Source: JBCBWG01 sp036804185 (GTDB taxonomy: Bacteria > Pseudomonadota > Alphaproteobacteria > Rhizobiales > Hyphomicrobiaceae). Taken from it: a stretch of 28,537 bases of DNA. The notes beneath the pieces are model-generated. The model was given only the letters and a program-made list of their open reading frames with translations, was not told the DNA's origin and did no database searches. The stretch is taken from assembly GCA_050330095.1 (NCBI GenBank), contig JBHJOC010000006.1, forward strand, positions 1 through 28,537, given 5' to 3'. Positions 1 to 8,882 of the stretch are shown piece by piece; the first letter of the stretch is position 1; each line of letters starts with the position of its first letter. The position numbers and the translations under genes are program-made.

Positions 1-54
1 AAGGCGGCGATGCTGGCGGCTGCCGCTGACTTCATTGTGACCCGCGACCGCTGA
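1..54 (+). CDS. C-terminal end of an unidentified upstream gene (partial)
   Basis: The window opens in an open frame of 17 codons ending in TGA at 52-54 (tail ...ADFIVTRDR). Another plus-strand frame closes at 38-40, and this frame lies 46 nt before the amidase, as expected for a co-oriented upstream gene. The fragment is too short to identify. It could also be chance open frame. Confidence 0.4.
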   Translation, partial: KAAMLAAAADFIVTRDR

Positions 55-100
55 TCAATCGGCACGCACCCGTCCGCCCCCCGCAAACCAGGAGACCACC

Positions 101-1432
101 ATGACAGCGCTCGCCGATCTCACAGCAACCGAGGCCGCAAACCGCCTTGCGGCCGGCACGCTGACGGCTCGTGAGCTTGTCGAGGCATGTCTTGGCCGGA
201 TCGCCGAGCGTGATCCGCAGGTCGAGGCGTGGTCTTATCTCAACCCCGAATATGCGCGCGCTCAGGCTGAAGCTTGCGATCGCGCCATGCGCAATGGCGG
301 GCCAATCGGGCCGCTGCACGGATTGCCCGTTGGCATCAAAGACATCATCGACACGGCAGACATGCCGACCGAAAACGGGTGTGCGATGTTCGAAGGGCAT
401 CAGCCGGAGCAAGATGCCGTCTGCGTCGCACGTCTCAGGGCGTGCGGCGCAATCATCATGGGCAAGACAGTGACGACCGAGCTTGCAACGCGCTCCCCCG
501 GCAAGACGCGCCACCCGCAAGACCCGAAGCGGACACCTGGTGGCTCATCGTCCGGTTCAGCTGCTGCCGTCGCCGCAGGGATGGTACCGCTTGCGCTCGG
601 CACACAGACGGTCGGGTCGGTGATCAGGCCAGCGTCGTTTTGCGGCATCTACGGTCTGAAACCTACGCTCGGGCTCATTCCGCGGCGTGGCGTGACACTT
701 CAGTCGCATACGCTCGACACCGTCGGGGTCTATGCTCGATCGGTCGACGACCTCGCCCTGCTGACCGACGCCCTCGACAGCTACGACCCCGCCGACGACG
801 TGAGCTACCCGCGCGCGCCCTCGGCAATCGCTGATGTCGGCAAACGGCCGTTCGCGGGCAAGCTCAGGCTTGGGTTCCTGCGCACGCCAGCCTGGGACAG
901 GGCCGACGCCAAGGCTCGCGAGGCCGTCTCAGAATTCGTCGCTGGACTGAGCGGCATTATCGAAAATGCAACGCTGCCGGCCGCCTTCGACACCATCCTC
1001 GACCATCACGTCGCAGTCCAGTACGCAGAAAACATTCATCATTTCCGTCCCCTGCTGGATCGTGATCCGACGCGGCTGACAGAGACGCTCCGAGCAAACC
1101 TTGCCGACGGAGCAAAAGTGACGGCGGAGGCCTATCTTGCAGCGCTGGCCGCCCGCGAGCCGCTGCACGCGATCATCACCAATCTGCTTGCGACGTACGA
1201 TGCGCTTGTCTGCCTCTCGGCAACCGGGCCTGCACCGGAGGGCCTTGGTTGGACGGGTGACCCGATCTTCAATGGGATGTGGACCTATCTCGGCGTTCCG
1301 ACGGTGTCGCTGCCGCTGCTGGACATCGACGGCTTGCCGCTCGGGGTCACGCTTGTCGGGCCGCGCCGCGGCGAAGGGCGCCTGCTTCGGGTCGCGCGCG
1401 CATTCGAGGTGGTTGCAACGGGCGCAGCTTGA
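101..1432 (+). CDS. Amidase signature family hydrolase
   Basis: A 443-aa amidase-signature (AS) hydrolase, which cleaves C-N amide bonds with a Ser-cisSer-Lys triad; the substrate cannot be read from sequence. The probable catalytic Lys is K80 in HGLPVGIKDIID. The Gly/Ser-rich signature GGSSSGSAAAVAAG spans about 147-160 and includes the cis-Ser. The probable nucleophile is S173 in TVGSVIRPASFCG, where most relatives read TGGSIR. The length fits a compact family member. The ATG at 101 follows an AGGAG ribosome-binding site about 8 nt upstream. It is convergent with ispG. GatA is unlikely because no gatB or gatC is adjacent and the protein is short. The family call is secure and the substrate unknown. 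Confidence 0.9.
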   Translation: MTALADLTATEAANRLAAGTLTARELVEACLGRIAERDPQVEAWSYLNPEYARAQAEACDRAMRNGGPIGPLHGLPVGIKDIIDTADMPTENGCAMFEGHQPEQDAVCVARLRACGAIIMGKTVTTELATRSPGKTRHPQDPKRTPGGSSSGSAAAVAAGMVPLALGTQTVGSVIRPASFCGIYGLKPTLGLIPRRGVTLQSHTLDTVGVYARSVDDLALLTDALDSYDPADDVSYPRAPSAIADVGKRPFAGKLRLGFLRTPAWDRADAKAREAVSEFVAGLSGIIENATLPAAFDTILDHHVAVQYAENIHHFRPLLDRDPTRLTETLRANLADGAKVTAEAYLAALAAREPLHAIITNLLATYDALVCLSATGPAPEGLGWTGDPIFNGMWTYLGVPTVSLPLLDIDGLPLGVTLVGPRRGEGRLLRVARAFEVVATGAA

Positions 1433-1439
1433 CCAAGGC

Positions 1440-1463
1440 ATCGCCGCTGTCGGCGGCAGCGAT
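1440..1463. terminator. Possible hairpin between convergent amidase and ispG
   Basis: The inverted repeat GCCGC (1443-1447) / GCGGC (1453-1457) has weaker outer pairing ATCGC/GCGAT. It lies just after the amidase stop, between two convergent genes, where a bidirectional terminator would be expected. No T-run follows, so a Rho-independent terminator is not established. Confidence 0.25.
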
Positions 1464-1580
1464 CTGTCATTCTCGACAGTTTTCCGCCATGGTTCGCACA
1501 GATCCGTTCTCGCCCTCAGCGCACGGCACTCGACGGGCGAAACATTAATCGCAGGGCCGCGCAGTTCCCAAACACGCGCC

Positions 1581-2819
1581 TCAGGCAGCGGAATCGCGCG
1601 CGCCAAAGCGACGTTCAATATAATCCTCGACGATCTGCTTGAAGTCCTCGGCGATCGTCGGGCCCCGCAGCGTCATCGCCTTCTTGCCGTCGATGAACAC
1701 AGGCGCAGCCGGCTGCTCGCCCGTCCCCGGCAACGAGATACCGATGTCGGCGTGCTTCGATTCCCCAGGGCCATTCACGATACAGCCCATAACGGCCAGG
1801 TTGAGGCCTTCGACGCCCGGATATTGAGCCCGCCAAGCCGGCATGCGCTCGCGGATCATCGTTTGCACGTCCCGGGCGAGTTCCTGGAAGACGGTCGACG
1901 TCGTCCGGCCGCACCCAGGGCACGCTGCGACGATCGGCACGAATGCGCGCAGCCCCATCGTCTGTAGCAGTTCTTGTGCGGCCTGCACTTCGAGCGTCCG
2001 ATCGCCGCCGGGCTCCGGCGTCAGCGAAAAGCGGATCGTGTCGCCAATCCCGTTCTGCAGCAGGATCCCCATCGCGGCGGACGACGCGACGAGCCCCTTC
2101 GAGCCCATGCCAGCCTCGGTGAGGCCGAGATGCAAAGCATAATCGCAGCGCTTGGCGAGCATCGTGTAGACCGTGACGAGGTCCTGGACTTGGCTGACCT
2201 TCGCCGAGATGACGATACGATTCGTTTCGAGACCCATCTCAACAGCGCGCTCAGCCGACATCAGCGCCGACTGAACGATCGCCTCGTGCATAACAGCGCG
2301 CGCGTCCCTTGGGTTCTCGGAGCGCGCGTTCTCGTCCATCAGATGGGTCAGAAGCTCCTGGTCGAGTGAGCCCCAGTTGACGCCGATCCGCACCGGCTTG
2401 CCGTAGGCGATAGCCTTCTCGATGATCGCGCCGAACTGGCTGTCCTTCTTATTCTTGAATCCGACATTGCCGGGGTTGATCCGGTACTTCGCCAGCGCCT
2501 CGGCACAGGCCGGATTGTCCGCAAGCAGCTTGTGGCCGATGTAGTGGAAATCTCCGACCAACGGCACCTGGACGCCGAAGCGGTCGAGTTGCTCCCGGAT
2601 TTTCGGAACTGCCTTCGCCGCCTCATCGCGATCGACCGTGATCCTTACGAGTTCGGATCCAGCCCGCGCCAACGCCGCCACCTGATTGACGGTGGCACCG
2701 ATGTCGGCCGTATCGGTATTGGTCATGGATTGCACGACGACGGGGGACGTTCCGCCGACGATCACGCCGCCGATATCGACCGGAATGGAAGCGCGGCGCG
2801 GTGCGATCAAGTCCGTCAT
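1581..2819 (-). CDS. ispG: 4-hydroxy-3-methylbut-2-enyl diphosphate synthase (flavodoxin/ferredoxin type)
   Basis: IspG (GcpE) reduces methylerythritol cyclodiphosphate to HMBPP, the penultimate step of the MEP isoprenoid pathway, in the cytoplasm. Numbering from the ATG at 2819 (412 aa), the N-terminal TIM-barrel domain contains VQSMTNTDT. The C-terminal domain carries the [4Fe-4S] ligands C300 and C303 (ACPGCGRT) and C346, with E353 in GCIVNGPGES, the full ligand set of the family. The frame stays open upstream to 2882, but the ATG at 2819 has an AGAGG ribosome-binding site and starts where homologues do (MTDLIAPRR...). It is divergent from the BenE symporter. The length is normal and nothing looks broken. 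Confidence 0.97.
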   Translation of the reverse strand: MTDLIAPRRASIPVDIGGVIVGGTSPVVVQSMTNTDTADIGATVNQVAALARAGSELVRITVDRDEAAKAVPKIREQLDRFGVQVPLVGDFHYIGHKLLADNPACAEALAKYRINPGNVGFKNKKDSQFGAIIEKAIAYGKPVRIGVNWGSLDQELLTHLMDENARSENPRDARAVMHEAIVQSALMSAERAVEMGLETNRIVISAKVSQVQDLVTVYTMLAKRCDYALHLGLTEAGMGSKGLVASSAAMGILLQNGIGDTIRFSLTPEPGGDRTLEVQAAQELLQTMGLRAFVPIVAACPGCGRTTSTVFQELARDVQTMIRERMPAWRAQYPGVEGLNLAVMGCIVNGPGESKHADIGISLPGTGEQPAAPVFIDGKKAMTLRGPTIAEDFKQIVEDYIERRFGARDSAA

Positions 2820-2975
2820 GGTGGGCCTCTGACGACCACTGGAAACTGAGCGGACATGGCCACGGCTGCGGGCCGAGGTCAACCGTGCCGATCGGCGCGT
2901 GCTGCAGCATCCCCCGCTACCGGCGGAGGCGGCGCTGTGGTACGAGCCGCTCCTCTTGCGGTTTGGCGCCCTTCC

Positions 2976-4130
2976 ATGTCCATGTTTTCAGCAGCTCTCG
3001 TTGCCTCGCTCGTCGGCTTTGGCTCGACGATCGCGCTCGTGCTCGCCGCCGCGCAGGCGGTCGGCGCAACGCCGGCCGAGGCAGCCTCCTGGGTCGCAGC
3101 CGTCAGCATCGCAAAAGGTCTCGCCTCGGGCTGGCTGAGCCTCAGGCACCGAATGCCGATCGTCCTCGCATGGTCGACGCCCGGAGCAGCGCTGATCGCT
3201 GCCACGCAGGGCATCGCACTTCCTGAGGCCGCCGGCGCCTTCATTGCAGCAGGGCTGATGATCGCAGCGACTGGCCTGATCGCGCCGCTCGGTCGCATGA
3301 TTGCTGCAATCCCTGCGCCGATCGCAGCCGCCATGCTCGCTGGTGTCCTCCTGCCATTCACGATGGATGTTGCCCGCTTTGCCGTTGACGACTGGGCGAT
3401 CGTCCTGCCGCTTGCCGCCGTGTTCGTGGTCGTGAGGACCTGGAGCCCGCTTTATGCTGCGATTGCGGCGCTCCTGACCGGTCTCGCCCTCGGCGCGCAC
3501 CTGGCGCCGACCGCGTTCGACACGTCCCGCCTCGCGTTCGATGCCCTGCCCATCGTACTCGTAACACCGGTGTTCGACCCGGCAATCGTCATCGGCCTTG
3601 CCGTCCCGCTCTATCTCGTCACGATGGCGTCACAAAACCTGCCCGGTTTTGCGGTCCTGCGTGCCAACGGCTATGAACCACCCGTCTCGTCAGCCCTCAC
3701 CGTGACGGGCCTCGGCTCAGCTGCGATCGGGTTTTTCGGCGCCCATCCCTTCAACATGGCCGCGATTACAGCTGCGATTTGCCTTGGTCCAGACGTGCAC
3801 CAAGACCCGCAGCGGCGATGGCGGGTCGGGCTTTGGTATGCGGCGATCTGGGTGGGTCTCGGGCTTGCAAGCACGATCGTCGTGCCTGTGATCCTCGCCA
3901 TGCCCAGGGCGATCATCGCTGTCGTCGCGGGTCTCGCGCTGATCGGTCCTTTGATGGGCGCAGCCGAAGCCGCATTCCGGGAGCCCGAAACGCGCTTTGC
4001 TGCGACAGTGGCGTTTGCAGTGACCGCGTCCGGGATGGCCGTTCTCGGGATCGGCGCCGCGTTCTGGGGCCTTGCAACAGGCCTTCTGCTTCGCGGTGTC
4101 GACCGCGTGACGCGGCGGCGCGGCAGTTGA
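2976..4130 (+). CDS. benE: Benzoate/H+ symporter, BenE family inner-membrane transporter
   Basis: A polytopic membrane protein, hydrophobic almost throughout, with about 11-12 probable helices. It matches my recollection of E. coli YdcO/BenE over its length: WSTPGAAL near the start, PLYLVTMASQNLPGF and ANGYEPPVSS in the middle, ITAAICLGPDVHQD and GIGAAFWGLATGLL toward the end. The family is annotated as proton-driven benzoate uptake, but many members have no proven substrate. The start is uncertain: the ATG at 2976 begins directly before the first helix, while the same frame is open from an ATG at 2856, which would add a 40-aa Ala/Arg-rich leader unlike the family. No ben or cat catabolic genes are nearby, so benzoate as substrate is inference. 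Confidence 0.87.
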   Translation: MSMFSAALVASLVGFGSTIALVLAAAQAVGATPAEAASWVAAVSIAKGLASGWLSLRHRMPIVLAWSTPGAALIAATQGIALPEAAGAFIAAGLMIAATGLIAPLGRMIAAIPAPIAAAMLAGVLLPFTMDVARFAVDDWAIVLPLAAVFVVVRTWSPLYAAIAALLTGLALGAHLAPTAFDTSRLAFDALPIVLVTPVFDPAIVIGLAVPLYLVTMASQNLPGFAVLRANGYEPPVSSALTVTGLGSAAIGFFGAHPFNMAAITAAICLGPDVHQDPQRRWRVGLWYAAIWVGLGLASTIVVPVILAMPRAIIAVVAGLALIGPLMGAAEAAFREPETRFAATVAFAVTASGMAVLGIGAAFWGLATGLLLRGVDRVTRRRGS

Positions 4131-4390
4131 GCAAGCGGGTCAGCGCCACATCACGGCGACGATCTGCGCCTCGGACACCGCTCAAGGTGGCGAAACTCGT
4201 TCGACACCGGCCGCCGAAGGCAGCACGTTGTGCGATCACGACGCGATCCTGCACGTGGCCTGGAAAGTCCTGTGATTGAGGACCTGGCCTGCGAGCCATA
4301 TCGCTACGCCCGCCGCTCGCACCCGCGTTCTGTCGTTCGTCGGTCACCCTCGTCAGACGCGGAAACGGAGTACGGAAAGCGGGGACTAGT
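4131..4390. other. Non-coding stretch after benE
   Basis: About 260 nt without a convincing gene. The only structure noticed is a short inverted repeat GTCCT/AGGAC around 4267-4283. The sequence leads directly into repeat copy A. Confidence 0.5.
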
Positions 4391-4553
4391 TGTTCCGTGT
4401 CCGACACTTGGTTCCGTTTGCAGCATCCGATTGACCAAGTGTCGGAGACACAGGGCACACTCGCAACTTCATGAGTCTCGTGTTGCTTTTGTCACTAACG
4501 CTTGGCAGGCGAGACTGCAGAGGGTGGGGAGCAAGCGCAAGTGACGCAACACT
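4391..4553 (+). repeat. 163-bp dispersed repeat, copy A (two-hairpin element)
   Basis: This segment recurs at 26084-26246 in the opposite orientation. By hand alignment about 143 of 164 columns match, with two single-base indels that offset each other. It contains a long hairpin: arms 4397-4412 and 4434-4449 pair at 15 of 16 positions (core CCGACACTTGGT/ACCAAGTGTCGG, 21-nt loop). A second, weaker hairpin is CGCTTG (4499-4504) / CAAGCG (4532-4537). A reading frame shared by both copies exists, but the differences between copies fall mostly on first and second codon positions, so the element is probably structural and non-coding. It resembles a REP/BIME or MITE-like element. No transposase is adjacent. 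Confidence 0.85.
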
Positions 4554-4600
4554 CGATCAGGCGCAAGCGGCCTTGCAGCGCGGACCTGTGCGCCATCTGG

Positions 4601-5017
4601 TCAGTGCAGGCGTGTCTGCCCTGTCTCGGCGGCGAGCGCCGTCGGCGCATTGGCTGAGAGATCGAACGCAACGAGGCAGCGTTCCTTGTAGCTCTGCGCC
4701 AGCAGGTGCACGTGAACCTCATTTGCCCCGAGCTTGGCGGCGCGTTGGCGGACCTGAGCGAGATTGAGGCTTGGCGCCTGAGCACAGGTTTGGCCGACGT
4801 GAAGCGGCATGGCACTGCCGCTTGCAGTGCGCGCGACCAAGATGTAGCACGCTTCCGGAAGCTCTGGGCAGGCCTGCAGATCATACACGCTGTGCACGTA
4901 CGACACGCCGGAAGCACCGACCCAGAATTGAAATCTCTGGTTGTCGAGCTCTCGCCCCCCAACGTCGTGGCGGCCGAGAAGGTCGCTCAGCACGTCCGAA
5001 AGCTGATCTGCACGCAT
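4601..5017 (-). CDS. Small conserved-looking protein of unknown function
   Basis: A 138-aa frame from the ATG at 5017; a GTG at 5041 would add 8 residues. I cannot assign a family. The composition is protein-like: an acidic N-terminus (RADQLSDVLSDLLG), an aromatic segment (RFQFWVGASGVSYVHSVYD), a Cys-Pro-Glu-Leu-Pro stretch (ACPELPEACYILVAR), then LRVGQT-like HVGQTCAQAPSLNL and GANEVHVHLLA. No signal peptide or membrane helix is visible. The overlapping plus-strand frames look like shadows. It stands alone between the repeat and nrdJ, on the nrdJ strand, with no clear ribosome-binding site. Moderately sure it is real because of its balanced composition and ordered secondary-structure pattern. 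Confidence 0.6.
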   Translation of the reverse strand: MRADQLSDVLSDLLGRHDVGGRELDNQRFQFWVGASGVSYVHSVYDLQACPELPEACYILVARTASGSAMPLHVGQTCAQAPSLNLAQVRQRAAKLGANEVHVHLLAQSYKERCLVAFDLSANAPTALAAETGQTRLH

Positions 5018-5283
5018 CCAAACCACCCGTACACCACTCACAACGCTGAAGACTTGAGCACTTGCCCGGCCATGACACTATGAGATGATCGTTAGGTTCC
5101 AGTGTCTTTCCAGCCGAATTTTGGCTTTTCCACATCAGAGTTTGTTAACTGCAGCGCAACACTTGCCGGACGCATCTCGGGGTGAGCTCGACCTCGCACG
5201 GATTATTCGGCCTGCCTCCGCACGATACTTTTAGGCCCGCGAGGACGCCCGGCCGTCGGCGTGCCCCCTGGCCAAGTGCCCCG
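5018..5283. other. Gap downstream of nrdJ
   Basis: About 265 nt between the unknown small gene and the nrdJ stop, with the minus strand transcribed on both sides. No gene, RNA or clear terminator was recognised. Confidence 0.4.
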
Positions 5284-7968
5284 TCACGCACACGCTGAGG
5301 CACCGCACGACGGGCAGACCCAGCATCCGTCCAGCTTGATCCGCCCGGCGCCTCCGCACGTCGGGCAGACATCATCGCCAGAATGATGGTCGCCAGAATG
5401 ATGGTCGCGAGAGCGATGCCCGAGCGCCGCCGGCCCCGGTTCTTTGCCTGCGCCTTGCTCGGCGCACGCCACCGGCCCTGCCGCTGCCCGAGACGCCGGC
5501 ACCGCCGCTGTCGCGCGTGCTGAAACCAGCGGCACGAGTGCAGCCGAAAGGTCGGCCAATCCCTGGCCGACCGCTGCAAGAATGCAGCCGACCCTAGGGT
5601 CTTGTCCGGGCTCAATCGCCTGGGGCGCCTGCGCGAGACGGCGTGCCGCCTGCGCGACGTGCGAGACGTCATGGATCGTGGCCGCGATCAACGAACCAAG
5701 ACTGCGCAACCAAGCGTCGTGGTGCGCAACACCGGTCGCAAGCGACAGCGTGACATCGCGGAGCGGCATTCTTTCTCTCTCGCGCCCGTCGCGAGCCGTG
5801 CCAAGCCGAGCTGAGAAATCGACCTCGATCGCTAGGGCTGCCTCGGCCAGACCCTGCTGTGCGACCGCTTGGTGGCCCGGTGCGGTCCAAGTCTCCGGAA
5901 CAACCCAGCCGCTCGATGCACCGCGAGTCCCCTCGAGGGCGCCACCCACTGACCCGACCCGGGCGGGATCGCACGGCACGCGAAGCATGAGTTGGACATC
6001 GCGGTGGCGCACGTTGGGCGATTGGCCCTCTGAGCTGGTCCCCGTTCGTGCCTCGCGCCCCGAAGAGCCGCGATCAGAGTTGATCGGCGCTGCACTCGCG
6101 TTCGTCTGGCCAACGTATACGACTTGACCGCCGTCGTCGCGCATGCGCGACGCAGCCAGCACAAACGGCTCATTGCCTGTCGACGCTGGTCGTGCCGCTG
6201 CTGATGCCGGCTGATGCGCCGCTAATGGTGCGCTGGAGCCTCTCGCAGGCACCGCCTCGAGGACCGCCCCGCGCAGGGAGGTTGGCCGGTACGTCGTGCA
6301 ACCCTTGAGGCCGCTCGCGTAGGCCTTCCGGTAGACAGTCTCGAAGGCCTCGAACGGCATATCTTCAGGGCAATTGATCGTCTTCGAGATCGCGCTATCG
6401 ATATGCTTCTGTGCAATGGCCTGCATCCGCACGTGCACGTCTGGGGCCAGTTCCATCGCCTCCGGCAGCAGGGCAGACGGGATCTCTGAGCCGAACATTC
6501 GGCGGTAGACGGCGGCAGCAAAATCCTCGACCTCGACCTCTTGCAGCGTCCCATCGGATTGCAGGATTCGTCTGCGCACCCGTCGCGCAAACGTCGGTTC
6601 TATACCGCTCGACAGATTGCCGGCCAGCAGCGAGATGGTCCCCGTCGGCGCAATGGTCGTCAGGCAACCATTCCGTAGTCCGGTGGCGGCGATCTTTGCG
6701 CGCAGATCCGCTGGCAGATCGACGAGGTTCGGGCGCGCAAGCATGGCCTTGGCATCAAACAGCGGAAACGCCCCCTTCTCCGCCGCCAGCGCTGCACTGG
6801 CCCGATAGGCTGCAACCTTGAGTGCCCGAAGCCAGCCATCCGCGAGTATTGCAGACTGGCTGCCGCCGTATCCGGCACCACACATTGCAAGCGCGTTCGC
6901 AAGCCCAGTCACACCAAGGCCCATGCGCCTCTTGGACATGGCTTCCCGCCGCTGCTCAGGAAGCGGATAATTCGATACCTCGATGGCCGAATCGAGAAGC
7001 CTGACCGCTGTGGCGACCGTTTCGCTCAGGCGGCCATTCTCGATCCGTGCCCTGGGTCCGAACGGATCCTCGACCAGCGCCGCAAGATTGACCGATCCGA
7101 GCAGGCATGCACCGTAAGCGGGCAAGGGTTGCTCACCGCACGGATTGGTGGCTGTGATCGTTTCGCAGTAGGCAAGATTGTTGGTTGTATTGACACGGTC
7201 AATGAAGACGACCCCCGGCTCGGCGGCGTCATAGGTTGCCCGCATCATGGCGGACCACACCTCCCGCGCCCGGACGACCCGATAAGTCACGCCGTCGAAT
7301 ACCAGCGGCCACTCGGCATCTGCCTCCACTGCGGCCATGAACGCATCCGTCACGAGTACGGACAGATTAAAGTTCGTGAGGCGCCCGGACGACCGCTTCG
7401 CGGCAATGAACTCGAAGATGTCAGGATGGTCGCAGCGCAGCGTCGCCATCATCGCGCCGCGCCTGGCCCCGGCGGACATGATCGTGCGACACATCGCGTC
7501 CCAAACGTCCATGAAGCTGACGGGACCCGATGCGGCCGCACCCGTCGCTGCGAGGCCAGCCCCGCGCGGACGCAGCGTCGAGAAGTCGTGCCCGATGCCT
7601 CCGCCCTGCTGCATCGTCAGCGCAGCATCGCGCACCGCGTCGAAGATGCCAGGGAGCGTATCAGGGATGGTCCCGAGCACGAAGCAGTTGAACAGTGTCA
7701 CGCGCCGGTTCGTGCCAGCACCAGCAATGATCCGACCGCCGGGAATGAAACGCAGGGCCGACATCACTTCGAAGTAGCGGTCGGCCCACTGCGTGCGCAC
7801 AGCAACCGGCTCGACCGCTGCGCCAGCGTCAGCGACCCTGCGCCACGTGTCGTCAAGCGTCTCGTCCGGCTTGGCGCCCGCGTGTAAGCCGCCCGCGAAC
7901 CGATATTTGTCACGCCATATTTGCTCGGCAAGCGGCGTCATCGCAAACGGGTGCTCAAGATAACTCAC
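5284..7968 (-). CDS. nrdJ: Class II (adenosylcobalamin-dependent) ribonucleotide reductase
   Basis: This enzyme makes deoxyribonucleotides using a radical from coenzyme B12, with or without oxygen. Numbering from GTG 7968 (894 aa): C95 (LFNCFVLG) and C288 (ACLLGS) fit the redox pair, and C277 in NPCGEQPLPAYG fits the thiyl cysteine; the C277-C288 spacing equals the Thermotoga NrdJ C322-C333 spacing. N275 and E279 complete the active-site motif. TIAPTGTISLLAGNLSSGIE is typical of the barrel. The C-terminus has C868, C871, C882, C885, C888 and C893, a metal or redox tail. Between about 560 and 865 lies a long Ala/Arg-rich region that I cannot place, possibly a decayed TSCPD-like domain. The GTG at 7968 is preferred for its AAGAGG site 6 nt upstream; ATG 7941 is the alternative. 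Confidence 0.93.
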   Translation of the reverse strand: MSYLEHPFAMTPLAEQIWRDKYRFAGGLHAGAKPDETLDDTWRRVADAGAAVEPVAVRTQWADRYFEVMSALRFIPGGRIIAGAGTNRRVTLFNCFVLGTIPDTLPGIFDAVRDAALTMQQGGGIGHDFSTLRPRGAGLAATGAAASGPVSFMDVWDAMCRTIMSAGARRGAMMATLRCDHPDIFEFIAAKRSSGRLTNFNLSVLVTDAFMAAVEADAEWPLVFDGVTYRVVRAREVWSAMMRATYDAAEPGVVFIDRVNTTNNLAYCETITATNPCGEQPLPAYGACLLGSVNLAALVEDPFGPRARIENGRLSETVATAVRLLDSAIEVSNYPLPEQRREAMSKRRMGLGVTGLANALAMCGAGYGGSQSAILADGWLRALKVAAYRASAALAAEKGAFPLFDAKAMLARPNLVDLPADLRAKIAATGLRNGCLTTIAPTGTISLLAGNLSSGIEPTFARRVRRRILQSDGTLQEVEVEDFAAAVYRRMFGSEIPSALLPEAMELAPDVHVRMQAIAQKHIDSAISKTINCPEDMPFEAFETVYRKAYASGLKGCTTYRPTSLRGAVLEAVPARGSSAPLAAHQPASAAARPASTGNEPFVLAASRMRDDGGQVVYVGQTNASAAPINSDRGSSGREARTGTSSEGQSPNVRHRDVQLMLRVPCDPARVGSVGGALEGTRGASSGWVVPETWTAPGHQAVAQQGLAEAALAIEVDFSARLGTARDGRERERMPLRDVTLSLATGVAHHDAWLRSLGSLIAATIHDVSHVAQAARRLAQAPQAIEPGQDPRVGCILAAVGQGLADLSAALVPLVSARATAAVPASRAAAGPVACAEQGAGKEPGPAALGHRSRDHHSGDHHSGDDVCPTCGGAGRIKLDGCWVCPSCGASACA
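5375..5419. repeat. 15-bp tandem repeat inside nrdJ, three units
   Basis: Units TCGCCAGAATGATGG at 5375-5389 and 5390-5404 are identical, and a third unit at 5405-5419 is diverged. They encode the pentapeptides HHSGD, HHSGD and HRSRD-like on the nrdJ strand, directly before the C-terminal cysteine cluster. The repeat keeps frame, so copy number could vary without disrupting the gene. Confidence 0.85.
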
Positions 7969-8090
7969 GCTTGACCTCTTCACCCGAGACTTGCGAGCGG
8001 CGCGACGGGGCCTCGCGCCAGCAGCATGCAGCCCACCCAACCGCGTTCTCAAGCTAAGCGCTCCGAGACGTCGCGTCAACAAAATGTTCT

Positions 8091-8882
8091 TCAAACGTTC
8101 TTTGCGCTCTCGATGGGGGCCCCGTCTCCCGGTGCACTTACCCGCGGAGGTTCAGCTTGACCTAACGCGCCACGAGCCTCGGCAACCAATGCCGCGGTGC
8201 GCGTCTCGATCCAGTCGACCGCGTTCCGCTTTACCTCGACGCGCGAAAGCCCTGGTTCGACCGGCGGCCCGATCTCGACAATGATTGTGCCCGTCCGTTC
8301 AAGCGACCCCCGGGGTGGCCAGAACACTCCCGAATTGAGCGCGACCGGCACCAGCGGCACAGCCAAGGTCTCGTACAGCGAGAGAAATCCGGGCTTGTAA
8401 GCGGGCGGCGCATCCGGCGGCACGCGTGTCCCTTCGGCAAAGATCAGAATGTCGCGCCGGTCAGCAAGCCTGAGACGCGCCGCTTCGGTCATGGCCTTCA
8501 GAGCCTGCGCCCGCTTGTTGCGCTCGACCAGAATATGCGCGAACTTTTTGCAGAACGACCCATAGAGCGGGATGCGCGTCAATTCGGCTTTCAAGACGAT
8601 TGCCGGATCACGCAGCACCGTGATCATCGCGAACGTTTCCCAAACCGATTGGTGCTTGCTCACAATCAGGGCCGGGCCCTGCGGAAGGTGCTCGCGACCG
8701 CGAAGCTCGAATCGTGTGCCTGCGATGATCCGCAACAACCACAGGCATGTGTGCGCATGCAGCCGCAATCCCGCCATGGCCCAGGTGCGTGGCGCGAACA
8801 ACAAGGGACTGCCAAGAACGAGGAAGGCAGCAGTCGTCACGTAGAATGCGACCGTGAACGCGCGCGTCCGAAGCCATGTCAT
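8091..8882 (-). CDS. plsC: 1-acyl-sn-glycerol-3-phosphate acyltransferase (PlsC family)
   Basis: A membrane-associated acyltransferase that converts lysophosphatidate to phosphatidate in phospholipid synthesis. The 263-aa protein has an N-terminal hydrophobic helix (about 8-30). Catalytic motif I is HX4E (H77-E82 in SKHQSVWETF) rather than HX4D. The substrate-binding motif FAEGTRVPP is at about 148-156. RIPLYGSF and ILVERN match motif II and the region after it. The ATG at 8882 is used; an in-frame GTG at 8885 would overlap the stop of the upstream DUF218 gene by four bases. Either way the two genes are translationally coupled. The HX4E variant is, as I recall, common in alphaproteobacterial homologues and is not evidence of inactivation. 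Confidence 0.92.
   Translation of the reverse strand: MTWLRTRAFTVAFYVTTAAFLVLGSPLLFAPRTWAMAGLRLHAHTCLWLLRIIAGTRFELRGREHLPQGPALIVSKHQSVWETFAMITVLRDPAIVLKAELTRIPLYGSFCKKFAHILVERNKRAQALKAMTEAARLRLADRRDILIFAEGTRVPPDAPPAYKPGFLSLYETLAVPLVPVALNSGVFWPPRGSLERTGTIIVEIGPPVEPGLSRVEVKRNAVDWIETRTAALVAEARGALGQAEPPRVSAPGDGAPIESAKNV

Noticed and set aside
1137..1967. 276-codon plus-strand frame spanning the end of the amidase and part of ispG
   Set aside because: It overlaps two well-supported genes and has Arg/Ser-rich shadow composition.
4391..4544. Protein-coding reading of the repeat (shared RLTKC...TNAW frame in both copies)
   Set aside because: Base differences between copies lie mostly at first and second codon positions, and the frame has no proper gene context. 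Structural DNA or RNA explains the conservation better.
4391..4553. Integron attC site as an explanation for the hairpin repeat
   Set aside because: The RYYYAAC and GTTRRRY core sites do not fit at the ends of either hairpin, and no integrase is present.
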